NCBI GenBank assembly: GCA_009741485.1
Contig: VKON01002321.1
Coordinates: forward strand, 166,815-230,814
Direction: 5' to 3'
DNA length: 64,000 nucleotides
DNA from: Malurus cyaneus samueli
Lineage: Eukaryota; Chordata; Aves; Passeriformes; Maluridae
The notes beneath the pieces were generated by a model. The model was not told where the DNA came from. It did not search any database and saw nothing but the letters and a program-made list of their open reading frames with translations. Shown here piece by piece: positions 22,325 through 35,640 of the stretch. The position numbers and the translations under genes were made by a program. How positions within the stretch are numbered: position 1 is the stretch's first letter; every line of letters begins with the position of its first letter.

Positions 22325-22790
22325 CCAGTTTTGGGGTTGGTGGTTTTTTCTCTTTATTTTTCCCGTCTTTTTTGTTTTTTTTTTGGGTTTGTTTTTTTTG
22401 ATTTTTAATTCCATTTTATTTAATTTTATTTTTTTTAACCTCATTTGGTTTGAAAACGAAGCCACATTCCCTATTCGCCATCCATCTCTTTGAGCCCTAT
22501 GTAAAGAGCCATAATTATTCCACCTTACAAAGGAGGGAAAAAAAAAGAAAAGGAGAAGAAAAGAGTAAAAAAAGGAGAAAAAGGAAGAAAAGAAAAAAAA
22601 AAAGGAAAAAAAGAGGAAAAAAGAGGAGAAAAAGAAAAGGAGAAAAAAAGAAAAGGAGAAAAAAAGAAAAGGAGAAAAAAAGAGGGGGAAAAAAAAGAAA
22701 AGGAGGGGAAAAAAGGATAAAAAAAAAGAGAAAAAAGAAGGAGAAAAAAAGGGGAAAGGGGAAAAAAATAAAAAAGAAGCAAAACCCACG
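22325..22790. repeat. T-rich then A/G-rich low-complexity block
   Basis: A T-rich stretch (22,325-22,440) is followed by ~90 bp of mixed sequence and then a long A/G tract (22,525-22,790) of ggagaaaaaaagaaaa units. The strand asymmetry is strong. The K/R-rich and F-rich open frames here are artefacts. Confidence 0.9.
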
Positions 22791-23039
22791 CTGTGCAGAG
22801 AGGGAGAGAGTTACAGCAAGTGGGCCCCCCGCTTTTCTCCGAGGGGGAATGTAAGCAGATCCTGCCTGAAAGTGCTGCACTCAGCAGTTTCACTTGTTTT
22901 AATTGGCCTGGCCTGAAAGAATTCCATGCTGTACCTGGCCAAGAAAATGCAAATGATTGGCTGGAGAGCGGCATTGGGGCACGGCCACAGCAGCGGCGGT
23001 GGACACGGGAGCCTTCTGGCCCTAAAAGGAACAAAGGGC

Positions 23040-25255
23040 TTTGGAAAATGGGGCAGGAGTGGGGGAAATGTGGGGTTACCTGCTGGAAATGCTGCAGGTC
23101 CAGGAGTTTTGAGGTGGCTCTAAAGGATCCTTTCCTGTCTCTGTTTTTTGGGGTACCTGCAGGAACCATGTGCGACTGTGGCTGCCGAGTTGTGGGGATC
23201 CTTTCTTTCCTATCCTGTTTTCTTCGTTACTCGCTGGAAATCCTGCAATCTGGGGTTTCTTTGTGCTGTGGATCCTTCCTATCTGATGTTTTTTGGGTTA
23301 CCTGCTGAAGTGCTGCAGATAGGGAGCTTTGTTGCACTGGGCTGCTGTGGGATCCTTCCTATCTCTTGTTTTTTGGAGTTACCTGCAGGAAATGCTGCAG
23401 ATCCTGGAGCTTGGAGGTCTGGCCCTAAAGGACAGCTTTGGGAGCAAAAGCTTTGGAAAATGGGCAGGAGTGGGGGAAATGTGAATAAGACGTACCTGTT
23501 GGAAATCTGCAGATCCTGGAGCTCTGCACTGTGGATCCTTCCTATTTGGTTTTTTGGGGTTACCTGCAGGAAATGATGCAGATCCTGGAGCTTGACTGGT
23601 GGATCTTTCTTTCCTATCTTGTTTTCTGGGTTACCCCTGGAAATCTGCAGATACTGGGAGCTTGTTGACGCTGCTGTGACCTTTCCTATTTGTTTTTTGG
23701 GGTTACCTGCGGAAATGCTGCAGATCCTGGACTCTGCACTGTGGATCCTTCCTATCGTGTTTTCTGGGTTACCTGCTGGAAATGCTGCAGATCTGAGAGC
23801 TTTGCACTGGCCCTAAAGGATCCTTTCCTATGTGTTTTTTGGGGTTACCTGCAGGAAATGCTGCAATCCTGGAGCTTGTGGAGCTCTGGCCCTAAAGGGA
23901 CAGCTTTGGGAGCAAAGGCTTGGAAAATGGAGGCAGGAGTGGGGGAAATGGTGTTAACCTCCGCTGGAAATGCCTGCAATCCTGGAGGCTCTGCACTGTG
24001 GGATCCTTTCCTATTTGTTTTTTTTTGGGTTACCTGCAGGAAATGATGCAGATCTGGGAGCTTGCACTGGGTTGGGGGATCCTTTCTTTTCCTATCTCTG
24101 TTTTTTTTGGGGTTACCCGCTGGAAATCCTGCAGATCAGGGGGCTTTGAACCATGGGATCCTTTCCTATTTGTGTTTTTTGGGGTTACCTGCAGGAAATG
24201 CTGCAGATCCTGGAGCTTGGGAGGTCTGGCCCTAAAGGACAAGCTTTGGGGAACAAATGCTTTGAAAATGGGGCAGGAGGGGGAAATGTGGGTTTCTGTA
24301 CCTGCAGGAAATGCTGCAGATCCTGGAGCTCTGCACTGTGGCGATCCTTTTCCATTTGTTTTTTTTTGGGTACCTGCAGGAAATGATGCAGATCTGAGCT
24401 TGCACTGAGTTGGGGGATCCTTTCTTTTCCTATCTCTGTTTTCTGGAGTTTACTCGCTGGAAATCCTGCAGATCTGGGGCTTAACCTTGGGATCCTTTCC
24501 TAGTTTTTTTTTTGCGTACCTGCTGAAATGCCTGCAAACAGGAGTTGGACTGCTGCTGTGGGACCTTCCTATCTCTTGTTTTTTGGGTTACCTGCTGGAA
24601 ATGCTGCAGACTGAGAGCTTGCACTGGCCCTAAAGATCCTTTCCATTGTGTGTTTTGGGGTTACCGCTGGAAGTGCTGCACATCCTGGAGCTCATGCCAC
24701 TCTGGATCCTTTCTATGTTTTTTTGGGGTTACCTGCAGGAAATGATGCAGATCTGGGAGCTTGCACTGGGTTGGGGGATCCTTTCTTTTCCTATCTCTGT
24801 TTTCTGGCGTTTACTCGCTGGAAATCCTGCAGATCTGGGGGCTTTGAACCTTGGGATCCTTTCCTATCTGTGTTTTTTGGGGTTGCCTGCAGGAAATGCT
24901 GCAGATCCTGGAGCTTGGGGAGGTCTGGCCCTAAAGGGACAGCTTTGGGAGCAAAAGGCTTTGGAAAATGGGGCAGGAGTGGGGGAAATGTGGGGTTACC
25001 TGCTGGAAATGCTGCAGATCCTGGAGCTCTGCACTGTGGGATCCTTTCCTATTTGTGTTTTTTGGGGTTACCTGCAGGAAATGCTGCAGATCAGGGGGCT
25101 TTGTGCTGTGGGATCCTTTCCTATCTGTGTTTTTTGGGGTTACCCACTGGAAATGCTGCAGATCAGGGAGCTTTGTTTGCACTGGGCTGCTGTGGGATCC
25201 TTTCCTATCTCTGTTTTTTGGGGTTACCTGCAGGAAATGCTGCAGATCATGACAA
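23040..25255. repeat. Tandem array of ~72 bp units with a longer composite unit
   Basis: The basic unit begins ggatcctttcctatttgtg, continues through ggggttacctgcaggaaatg and ctgcagatc, and ends in a ctttgtgctgtg or ctctgcactgtg variant. A longer version carries an extra segment with ggccctaaagggacagcttt and ggcaggagtgggggaaatg; it recurs near 23,040, 23,430, 23,890, 24,230 and 24,930. Units at 24,850-25,255 are clean. Many units at 23,150-24,750 lack single bases, mostly in homopolymers. Non-coding: long open frames here arise from the repeat. Confidence 0.92.
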
Positions 25256-27060
25256 TAATTCCTTCAAAACTACAGAGTTTCAGGTATTTCTTGTTGTTTT
25301 ATACCCCCCATGTGGGGTTGGGGTCTGATATTCCCACCAGAATGAAGTTCCCCATCCTTTAGGGTGGCCATTCCGAGTGCAGAGAATTCCAGCATTACAA
25401 ATATTACAGATTAAATTGTGTTTTAGGCATCCATAAATTGTGTTGTAGTCATCCATAAAACATCTCTCCTCCTAAAGGCCACATCCTAAAGTTCTGGGAT
25501 GAAAAAATAAGAAAAAATTACCTGGCTCAGCTTCTTTTTCTGCCTCACGTCAAATAACAGCCCAGCTGCGAATTGGGAAAATAATTAATTTTCAATAAGC
25601 AGTTGATCAATTCTTTTCTGTCTTTGCAACTCCCTCTCCAGTAATGAATATGCATCCTCTGCATTTTCCAGAGAAATATCCAGCATCTTTGGGTATTTAA
25701 AATTAGATCTGTATACATTTAGAGAGTAATGATTATTCTGAATTTCATCCGAGGCAATTAAAAAAGCATCACGATGACATTTAAGGTGATATTTTTCTCC
25801 CCTATGTTAAATAATTATAAATAATAATAATGATTAAACAAATTATTCCGTTCCTCCCAGTCTGGATCAACCTTTAGGTTAATAATCTAAATCATTAAAA
25901 TTCATCTGTCTCTCCAAGGATTGAGTAGCTTAAAAAAAAAAAAAAAATTGGAGGAACCTTTCTGCATAAGGGTGATTGATAATTACCAAAGCAAAGATGT
26001 TTTGTGGGTGAAAAATGGGGCAGCTCAGCAGATTGGTTGGGTTTGATCTGGGCCAGGTTGAGGTGATGTTTTCAGCGAGGAGATTCAGCCTGGTTTTATC
26101 TCTCCCATCCTCTTTGGGGGATGCTGCAGGGGTCAAGGCTGAGCCATGGGGTGACCTCGGGTCACTGAGGGCCATTTTTGGAGATTATTTCTTAATTGTG
26201 ATAGGAGTTACACCCTTCTATCTGTATTTTTTAATGATTTTTCCTCAAACTGTCAGCCAGATTTCACTTGACTGAGTTAATCTAAAATAACTTAAAATAT
26301 TTTAAAATAACTTCGAATAATTTAAAATAGCTTAAAGTAATTTAAAATAAATTAAAAGAATTTAAAAGAATTTAAAATCACAGCTGTGAAGACTGTGGTC
26401 ATGTCCATCCTTCCCTCTGCTTTGGGGTTGGTTGATTTATCCCCAAAGCTGCCTAAATCTCTTTATTTAGGATTTAAAACACTAAAACAATGAGTTGAGA
26501 GTGGAAACTCAACTTTTAGGACCCAACTTTTGGGAAACCCAATTTTTGGGACACAACTTTTGGAAAACACAACTTTTAGGATCTTAAAATCTGAATAAGG
26601 TTCACGCTCTCAGCCTCTTTTCCTGCAGACATTGCAGCAATAACACAGGGAAAAACTACCCCAAACCCACTAAATTTTAAATAGGGATTCTTCAAATTAA
26701 TCCCGTGAGATTGTTTGTCTTCCCTGTTGGGTACAGCAATGCAGGATGGCTCCCTGAAAGGTGTTGGGATTCTTTTGGACACTTCCCTGGATAATCAGAG
26801 ACTTCCCTGGCCACCAGGAGCCAAGAAAAAAAATGGATTTGCAAAGAGGGAAGGGAAGATAAAGCTTTCCCCGAGGGCTTTATAGGATTGTGCGTTGCTC
26901 CACCTCTTTGCAGAGTTTCTCAGGAGTTATCTGGGTTCATCCATCTTCCCCCTCCCTCTGGGCTATTAAATCCTTTCCCACTCTACCACAACCGAGCCTT
27001 TATGTTGTCTTTATAAATGGCTTTTTTTTTCTTTTTTTTTGGTCAAATGTGGCTGAGGTT
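25256..27060. other. AT-rich non-coding sequence with small simple repeats
   Basis: Includes an imperfect taatttaaaa tract (about 26,275-26,375) and a ~20 bp repeat around caacttttgggacacaac (26,505-26,582). No gene recognised. Confidence 0.55.
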
Positions 27061-27064
27061 TGCA

Positions 27065-27720
27065 GGAAAACACCATCCCTCTTCAAAGGAATCAGGATCA
27101 AATGGATCCCCTAAATACAGAATGTGGAATGAGGGTATGGGAACACCCCATTTAGGGAAATTGGGATCAAATGGATTCCCTAAATACAGAATACAGAATA
27201 AGGATATACAAACATCCCTTTTAAAGTAATTGGGACCAAAAAAACCCCTCCTAAATACAGAATATAGACTAAGAATATAGTATAAGTATATATGAACATC
27301 CCATTCAGAGAAATAGGGGCCAAATCGATTCCCTGTATACAGAATATGGAATAAGGGAATAGAAATACCCCTTTCAAAGGAATTGAGACCAAATGGATTC
27401 TCTAAATACAGAATGTGGGATAAGGTTATAGAATAAGGATATAGAAATACCCCATTCAGAGGAATTGGGATGAAAAAGAATCCCTATATAAAATATATGG
27501 GCTGAAGATATAGAATAAGGATATAGGAACACCCCTTTCAAAGGAATCAGGGCCAAATGGATTCCCCTTGTACAAAACATAGAAAAAGAATGGGTGAACA
27601 CCCTTTCCAAAAGAATTGGGGCCAAATAAACTCCCTGCATGCAGAATGTAGGCTGAGGATATAAAACCACCCCTTTCCCAGCAGTGAGGACCAATCAGAT
27701 TCCCTTTTTCTGGAATATGG
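27065..27720. repeat. Minisatellite, ~60-70 bp units
   Basis: About ten tandem units containing aattgggaccaaatggattc, then cctaaatacagaata, ggataaggatatag and acacccctttca. Two adjacent units measured near 27,098 and 27,167 are 69 bp apart. Non-coding. Confidence 0.9.
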
Positions 27721-27943
27721 GCTAAGGATCTATAGGACAGAGACAAAATATGGGGGATTATGGAGCTGACAGCACACAGAGCCTGGATGTTGGTCACTCT
27801 CCTCTGTCACCCTCTCTTTTCCCCATTTTCCCCCTTTTCAGCACATTTTTACCCTCCCATCTCGTCCCTGCTGTCTCCTCATCATCCTCAGTGCCATTAT
27901 CCCGTTGGGAATCCCGGGATCCTCCCGAGCCCGGCCCCTGCTG

Positions 27944-27966
27944 CAGACAGACAGACAGACAGACAG
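27944..27966. repeat. (CAGA)n microsatellite
   Basis: Perfect CAGA tetranucleotide run of about 23 bp. Confidence 0.95.
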
Positions 27967-28956
27967 CGGCTGCCATTCCCTGGAGAACAGCCCTGCTCAG
28001 GAAATGTAGCTATTTCCGCTCTGCCTGCAGTCAGGAAATGAGGAGGAGGCAGAGCTGGAGATATTTTTTGAATTTGACAGGATTTTTTTTTTTTTTTGTT
28101 CCTTCGGTTCAGAGCAAGGAATGCTCAGCCTGGCTGGGTCTGAGGCAGGGGGGTGCTGGAAAATGGGGAGGCGGTGTCAGATTTTGGGGTGGTGACGGAT
28201 TTTGGGGTTCTGTCAGATTTTAGGGCTGTGTCAGAGCCAGGTTCAAGTTAAAACATGGGATTTGAAAGCAGGAAAATGGGGTCAAACATCTAAGATTCAA
28301 AGCCAAAACGTTAAACGTGACCTCATAAAGCGTCTCTGCTTTCCCTTGCTGACGTCCTCATTTGCTTGGTTGACTTTAAACTGATTTTTTTTAGGGGGTG
28401 ATGTTTTTTATTTCATTGTTTGTTTTGACACAGAATTAAAAAAATTCAATTAAAATTCAATCATTTTAATTCCCTTCAGAATCCAGAGCGGCACCTTTTG
28501 GGTGCTGCACATCAGGAAATTCCCATCCGATCTCACTCCAATAAAAAGGGATTCATCTCCCCCACTCTGATATTGGCCCACTTTTACATTAATTTTAAAT
28601 AGACTTTCTTCAAATTAATCTCTTGAGATTGTAAAGCAGTCAAGGGTGCTTTGGTTTTAATGGAAGATGTGCGGCTAATTCCCTGGATTGTTTTAAAATC
28701 TCATCTTATTCATGGGAATATCCTGGAAATTCCTGCTGCAAGTTGTGCTTGAAACTCTGAAAGCGTTTCCAGTGGAGATGGAAAAATAGTAATGGTGATG
28801 GTTTAGTGGTGTTGGAGAAATTTGTTGGTTTTAGGGTTAAGCAGAGGATAATTATTGCAAAATATTTCAAATTTAGCTAATTTCTGAAATAGACCCAGAC
28901 TTTGAAATTCTCTGAAGGAAGAGTTTTGTCTTTTCTTCACAAAAAAATACATTTGA
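27967..28956. other. Unassigned AT-rich non-coding sequence
   Basis: Single-copy within the window, immediately left of inverted-repeat arm A1. No gene recognised. Confidence 0.5.
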
Positions 28957-29479
28957 ACAGAATTTGCCATTTCATCGTAATATTGACCATAAAAAAAATG
29001 CAATATGTGTTCACTAGGGGTGGATTTAAAGGATTCTGTGTCGACATTGGGTTTTTCTTTAATATATGAAAAAATAAGAGTAAAGCCAAAGTCAAAACTA
29101 TGTAGAAGTAAATACCACAAATAATATTAGTTATTGAGTCAAAGTGAAAAGTTGTTTCAAATGAGTGGTAAAACGTTTGTTCTGAAGGTTTGGAATGGAG
29201 TTTTATGGGATTTAGAGGTTTTTCCTGGTGTCATTCCATGTAGGAATATTGTTGCACCATATCCTGATTTTTCCCAGGGAGTTTCCACCACGCTTCCCTT
29301 GAACTTTGTGGGATCATGACTGGAATATGAGCTCTGTTTGTGGGTGTTTCAGACCCAGAATCCCAAAACAGAGGCCAAAATCCTGCCGTCACCTTGGGAA
29401 GGGCCTCTGCCCTGAGTGTGGGTATCCCACAGTTCCTACAGCAAACCTTTCCTGAGGGAGGGATGTGTGGAACAGCTGG

Positions 29480-29775
29480 ATCTGCACCCCAAAGTGGTCT
29501 GGGGCCACAGCCATGGAGTTTATGGGATGGAGATATGTGTTTGAAGTTCCAAACTGGGCTCAGAGCTAGATTTTTGCACCCTAAAGATGGTCTGGAACCA
29601 CGGCCATGGAGTTTAGAGGATGGAGATGTGCATTTAGAGTTCCTAAAGTGATCTGGAACCACAACCATGGAGTTTAGGGGATGGAGATGTGTGTTTAGAA
29701 CTCCAAACTGGGCTCCAAACTGCATCTGCACCCCAAAGATGGTCTGCAGCCACAGCCGTTAAGGTTTAGGAGATG
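29480..29775. repeat. Minisatellite, ~61 bp units (A1 copy)
   Basis: About five units with gatctggaaccacaaccatgg then agtttaggggatggagatgt. Two neighbouring units are 61 bp apart (29,591 and 29,652). The A2 copy is at 59,990-60,290. Confidence 0.88.
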
Positions 29776-32700
29776 GAGATGTTTGGAGAAATTCCAAACT
29801 GGGTTCCAAGCTGGATTTTTCCGCTGGGCGGGTGCAGATCCTCGGTGGTTTTCCTGCAATCCCAAAATCTGCTTGGCTCTGCTGCTCTGGCAGCGCCGTG
29901 TTTGGGTTCCCACGGGTGGAATCGTGGAGTGGTTTGAGGAAAAGACCTTAAAGATCCTCGTTCTGTGTTTAGGAAGCTGAGTGTCCTCCTGGTGCAGCGC
30001 AAAGAGCTGCAGGGTTGTGGATTGCGGGTCTAGAGAGACCAAAAAGAGGGAGAAAAATGGGAAATTAGTTCCTTGGAGTAATCCAGAAGGAAAACAGGCA
30101 GAGATAAATCTGCCCCGCACTGCAGAGCTCATTCCCTCAGCACCCAGAACCTCCCGGATCCCCGACACTCCCTGTGAGTCAAGAAAACTCAAAAATTGCT
30201 GCTCACACACATCCCCTGAGCAGAGCCATCCACCCTGACCCTATTAGCACCATCCTTCACCCCAGAGGTGTCTGAGAGCTCCTGGGGCTCTCAGGATTTA
30301 GGGATTTTGGCCGGTACCCACAGAGCCATGTCGGGCGTGCTCCGTTTGGGTTTTTTCCCCAAATTTCAAATTTTTTTTTCCCAAATAACGCTCGGCAGAG
30401 CGGGGACACAGTGCCAGAAATAGAGGCTGCCGCCGATCCCACAGGATGTGCTGTGGTGTTATCGTGTGATTCATCCCCTACGAGGCCGAGCCGTCGGTCA
30501 CCTCCAGACACTCTCACTTTCGTGCCCTCTGACACGCATTCAAAACATCCTCGGCAGGAGGAAAAAAAACCTCAGGATTGGGGTTTTAACTCCTAAAGGT
30601 CGCCTTGCCCGGGTTCCGGTGTTGAGTTTTGACTTTTGCTGCCCGGTCCTTGAGCGTGGGGAGGGTTTTCTGTGATTTTTCTGTGACGTTTTTCTGAGGT
30701 TTTTCTGGCTCGGAAAATCCGGTTTGGATGCCGATCACAGCGATGGCCGTGGAGAGGGACTCCAAAAAACCCGTGGTGGAAACCACTGAAATCGATTACA
30801 AAGAGAATAAATCTGGCCCAGATGTTGTGATACAAACGAGCTGAGGGCAGGAGGGAGTTGGGGCTGAGGAAAAGATCCAGGAAAGCTGGGAGAGAAATGG
30901 CCAGAGGCACTGAGGGGCTTGCAGGAGGGTTCTCCTTGTGAAAAACTGCTCGGTGGTACCAATAACACCTTGGGCAGATGAGCAGCTGCATTTGGACACT
31001 TTCAGTTTCAAAATTGCGCATCCTGAACGCCCCCCACCATGCAGAACAGCTGGATGATGGATAAACTTCCATTGGAAGGGTTTTGTTCCCTTGCCATGAG
31101 TGGTTGAGAGCCACCACTGTCGCGCACTCGGTGATTCTGTTTAATTAACGGGATTTAATTTATTTCTGGACCCTTTTTTCGGAGCTGGGCTCTCGCCGGT
31201 GGTCGCCCCTGCGGGTCCGGGCTCTTTTCCCTTGCGAGCTCGCAGCACTAGATGGCAGTGTGATGGCAAAAACCTGCCCTGCCGGGCAAGAAAAATCAAA
31301 TTTCACCCCCAAAAACCACCCGGGATGAAATTTAAAATTTGAACGCGAAACAGCCAGGCCTTCAAAATGCCTCTCCAAGGTCCTCAAATTCCCAGAACGG
31401 GCTCTGGGAAGAACCAGGACAAGGTCTCCACTGATGATCCAATGGCACGGGAGCGATGCCAATTTGTGCCACCCACGGATTTGGCCCACAGCAGCCTCAC
31501 AGCCCAACTCGTGGAGGATATTTGGGCAGGAGATTTGGGTGAGGCCTAACATGCAGAAGCACTAAAACAAACAAACATGATATTTTTCTTCAAAATTAAG
31601 CTCATGATTCCTCACCAGGATCATGTTTGGAGCTGCTTTGCGGCCCCAGAGGTCGTGGCTCAAGAGACAAAGCTGTGGATCATCACATTTCAGATCTCTG
31701 CGGGATTTTATCCTAATTTTGTGGGCCCCAAAAGGGGGTTTAAGTGGAGCAATTTGGTTTTCTGTAGGGAAAATTCCATGTCATGGAAGCACATGGGGTA
31801 CGTGCGTTCGCGTCTGTTTTCTTAGGTCTGGATTAGCGCCCTCGTTTATGACCAGGCCTTTTTTTAAAAAAAAAGGAGGAAAATGTCACAGTATAGAAAA
31901 ATAAACAGGGTAAAAATAAGTGGCAGAAAGACCACGCTAAACATGGCCCTTTCTGGACGTCACCAAGACCAGCTGCTGGCCCGGAGTGAGATCTGAAGGT
32001 CTTTGTTAGGAAACGTTATTGCTGAGATTTTCACTGTTTGGATTTCCTGTTTTCCTCACTTCTGGACCCTTTAACTTTTGTAATCTAAGCAGGGTCAGCT
32101 CTGGTCATCCGTGGGGAAGCAGGCTGGCTGTGAACAACAAATGCTGCTGGGGAGGCCGTGGGTGAGAGCTGGAACCATCCAGGATCCTCAGCAGAGGCTG
32201 CTCCGACCTCTGGCCACTGCTGGCCAAAAGGCTGCCCTGAGCAGCCTGAGCTGCATCTGAGTGGATAAAAACCACCCAGCCTTGGTTTGGAGACACTGAG
32301 CGATGGGAAACCACCCACTGTCCTTCAGGAGGGCTTGAAGGGGGGAATTACCTTTGATAAAAATGCCTTCATTTTGGACAAAACCTTGGGTTTAATCTCC
32401 TTGTCATCGCACCAGGTTAGACCTGTCTGTGTTCCTCATGGACATTTTTGCGCAACTTTTCGATGCCCAGATAATGATATGCTCCAAAAGATGCTCCAAG
32501 AATCATCATCGTTTAGAAAAAACTTGGAATTCTGATAGGAACCAACTGATCTCTCTCAAAAACCGTAATATTTTTTTTAGGATGTGCCAAAATCCTTTCA
32601 GGTCTGACCATCCACAAACTCTCCTGGCAGTGGCAGTGCCATGAATGTTTTTAGCAGCTCTGGGCTGGAGTGGGGATCTCTCTTTTTGTCTCTCTTGGCT

Positions 32701-33989
32701 GGACACGGGGACAGTTTTCTCTGTAATAATTAAAGCAGATTCAGCTCTGGGTGAAATGAAAGCAGTATAAAAGTGCAGGACTGAAAATAGACAGAGTTTT
32801 ATAAGTCCCACCCTCTTTCTGGCAGGGGATTTTATCCCCATCGTGGTAGGTGCTGTTATCTTGTCATCTCAGGTTATTTGTCACTGGTGGTGTTTTAATT
32901 TTCTCTGAGTGGAGGGATTAAAACTCTTCAAAGTGGCCAGGTACCAGGTGAAGCTGGGAATAAATCTGTCTGTCAGCTTCGTGGAGTCTCAAGGAACAAC
33001 TGCCAAGATGTGCTGAGCTTGTTTTTTCATCCTGGATGTGCTTTTGTGAAAATTAAGCTTGGTCCTGTGTCACCATCCCTGGAGTACAACCAGGAATCCC
33101 TCTGAGCACCATCAGCACCCTTCTCCTTTCCACCACTCCGTTTGTGATTTCAAACCCTGATTTTGGCCAGTTGGCTCTGCTCTAGAAAGTGATCTTCACA
33201 GGGCTGAAAAGCTTAATTCCCTTCCTGATTATCCACGGACCGCTTTCTCACATTTATCCACGGGCTTTTCTCAGGGCCATCGTGGCACAGCTCATCCCTG
33301 AATTCTTCCACGACAGTGAAATCTTCCCAACCTCAACTGGAATTAAGCTCAGCTTTTTCGAAGGACAGATGGGAAGACTTCCACAGGGTTTAATTTGTCC
33401 CCAGGACCTCCGCCCAGCATTTTGGTTTTCACCTTCAGCTCTTTAGGCATAACTGATGGAGTTTTTTAGGGCTTCTCTTCTCATTTGTGGTGTCGCTTTG
33501 AAGAAAGGCAGAGAAATCACCTGGGGTGATTCTCCTGGGGTAAATCTGAGTTGTTCATGAGTTTGGAGGAGGAGAATTGTGTTCCTGGGTTGCTGGTGGA
33601 CCATGTGTGGTTCCAATGAGGTTCTCAGGGATTTGGAGGTGTCAGAGCAAGGAGACCCCGGCTCCTGCTGTGGTGCCTCTGTTGTCTTCCCAGCACCAGG
33701 ACGGGATGGAGCTCCCATCCCCGCTGTTCCAGAGCAGGTGGACTGGGCAGCAGCCCCATTTCTCCCACTCTCTGACCTCCCAGCAGCGCTGCTCCAACAG
33801 GACGTGGTGATTTACAGGGCTGAGGGCCAGCAGGAAATTCCGACCTCCGCCCCCCGGAGCAAGGAGGAAGCCGGAGGAGCTCCGTGAGTCAGAGCCGCTC
33901 CTGAGTCACCGCGGACGCGGTTCCTGGGCTGGTGTGTGTGGGGTCAGGAGCCCTGGTCACCGCTCCCTCCTTCCAGCTGGAATTGACTC

Positions 33990-34255
33990 CCGCCGGGGTT
34001 GTTTGAGGAGGAAATGCGCGTGGAAAAAAACCCGGCTTGGTTCATGCTATTCTTTCATAAACAACTTATGGCAGGTGCCTGGCAGCTTATGATAATTAAC
34101 GGGGTATTTATTGGGATCAGAAAATACACCGAGCTGAACAAGCGTCTCATCTGTCCTTGGCTGGCTGCAGTGGGATGGGGTCATTCTCAGTCTGGCTGCA
34201 GATAATAAATCAAAGGGCTGGAGGAGCTGCAGGAGAGAGGGCATGAACTGCCTGA
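33990..34255. promoter_or_regulatory. Candidate conserved non-coding element
   Basis: Non-repetitive stretch with mixed AT/GC composition and homeodomain-like sites (ataattaac, ataataaatcaaag). It is identical between the two A arms over its core while neighbouring repeats differ. Two AP-1-type TGAGTCA sites lie just upstream near 33,884 and 33,901. The regulatory call is inference only. Confidence 0.25.
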
Positions 34256-35439
34256 ACATTCAGCTCATTGTGGCGGCGAAGGCAAAAACTTTCCCAGCCA
34301 CGTTTCCACTCATCTCCAACCCGGTTTCTCCCTGCAGGTGGCTGGGCTGAGCTCTCTGAGCAAACAGAGCTCCCTTTACCTTGGCTAAACCATGATTTTG
34401 CTCCAGAAGGAGCCTTGAAGGCCGGTTGGGGCTACCAGGGTGAGCGCACCCAGCTTGGGGCAGCGTTTGGGGTGCTCAGGGAGATGCTGCTGTGGTGGGA
34501 TCAGCTGGTGCCAGGCTCTGGTTGAGAATGGAGCACAAAAACGAGCAGAGTGGCTGAGGAGGAAACAGCCAGGAGCTGGGGGAGTGGAGGAGGGATGACT
34601 TTCCTCTGATGTCAAAAATCCCATCATTCAGCGCTCGCTGTGGAAAAGGCGAGAGGAGAGGAATGTGGAGAGAGAGAGAGACAGGGGAAAGGAATGAAGG
34701 GAAAGGACGTGCTCATTTTTCTCCTGAATTTTGTAGGTTGGGCTTATCCACCCTAGCAGGATGGAGAAATGAGCCTGATCCTGGGTGCCAAGCCCTGCCC
34801 AGCCTTGCAAACCCCAGGGGTTGTTCCCGACCCCATCCCGATCTGGACTTGGTTAGTTCTGCCTTGATACGAATAATCAGGGAGAGAAAAATGCTCAAGA
34901 AACTTACAGCAGTTCCCACAGGACTCTCTGTGCCTCAGCTTTTATTTCTGGCACTTTGAATTTCCCGATCACTGTAAGAGACCCAGCTGTCCCAGGATTT
35001 CTGCAGGGCTGGGAGAGAGGAGCAGGACTGGATGGAAGTGAAGAAGGAGGAGAGCTGGAGCTGCCCTGGAGCCCTGTCCAGGTTCCTAATTCTTCCTTCC
35101 CGAGGGGCTGATTTCAAAAAGGTTTTGCCAGGTTTTGTCCTTCGTGCATTTCGCTGTGTGCCGTTGCCTGTAATTAGTTTCTCAACTGAAAAAGCTTGCT
35201 CAACTGGAAAAAAAAAATAAAAAAAGGAAAGGAAAGGAGAAAAAAAAAAAAGCAAAACCAACCCCCCACATTTTTGGCAATGGGTTGTTTTTCTAAGCAA
35301 TTAATTAAGCGCTGATTTTAAAAGAATTTGAATGAATCCTTCCACTCTGTGTCAAGAATGGATTTTGCATTAATCACTTCACTACTCGCTGACTGAATAA
35401 GGACCGAAAGAAAAAAAAAAAAGACGCAGGGAGTAAAAA

Positions 35440-35640
35440 TTTCCCCAGGAAATGAATCAGACGAGCAACCTATGCCTCATCTCGCCTCCTCCAAACGAAG
35501 AAAGAGACAATTTTGTCAATGGTGGGTCAGTTTACAAACGTGTCCTGCGCGGGGTGAGTCAGAGCCACTGACCCATCTCCCAGCAATGCAGCCACAGATG
35601 CAGCTCAAAGCCAGCTCAAGATAAATTCATTTCTTCAAGA
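35440..35640. promoter_or_regulatory. Candidate conserved non-coding element
   Basis: Non-repetitive stretch containing gtgagtcagag (AP-1-like, near 35,553) and gacaattttgtcaatgg. It is present almost unchanged in arm A2 near 54,140-54,330. No open frame of note. Inference from composition only. Confidence 0.22.

Noticed and set aside
22450..22880. Lysine/arginine-rich and phenylalanine-rich open frames
   Set aside because: They are translations of a homopurine/homopyrimidine tract on the two strands.
24646..25362. Long open frame of about 238 codons in the 72 bp array
   Set aside because: The peptide is only a translation of the tandem unit, overlaps another long frame on the same strand, and breaks wherever units have indels.
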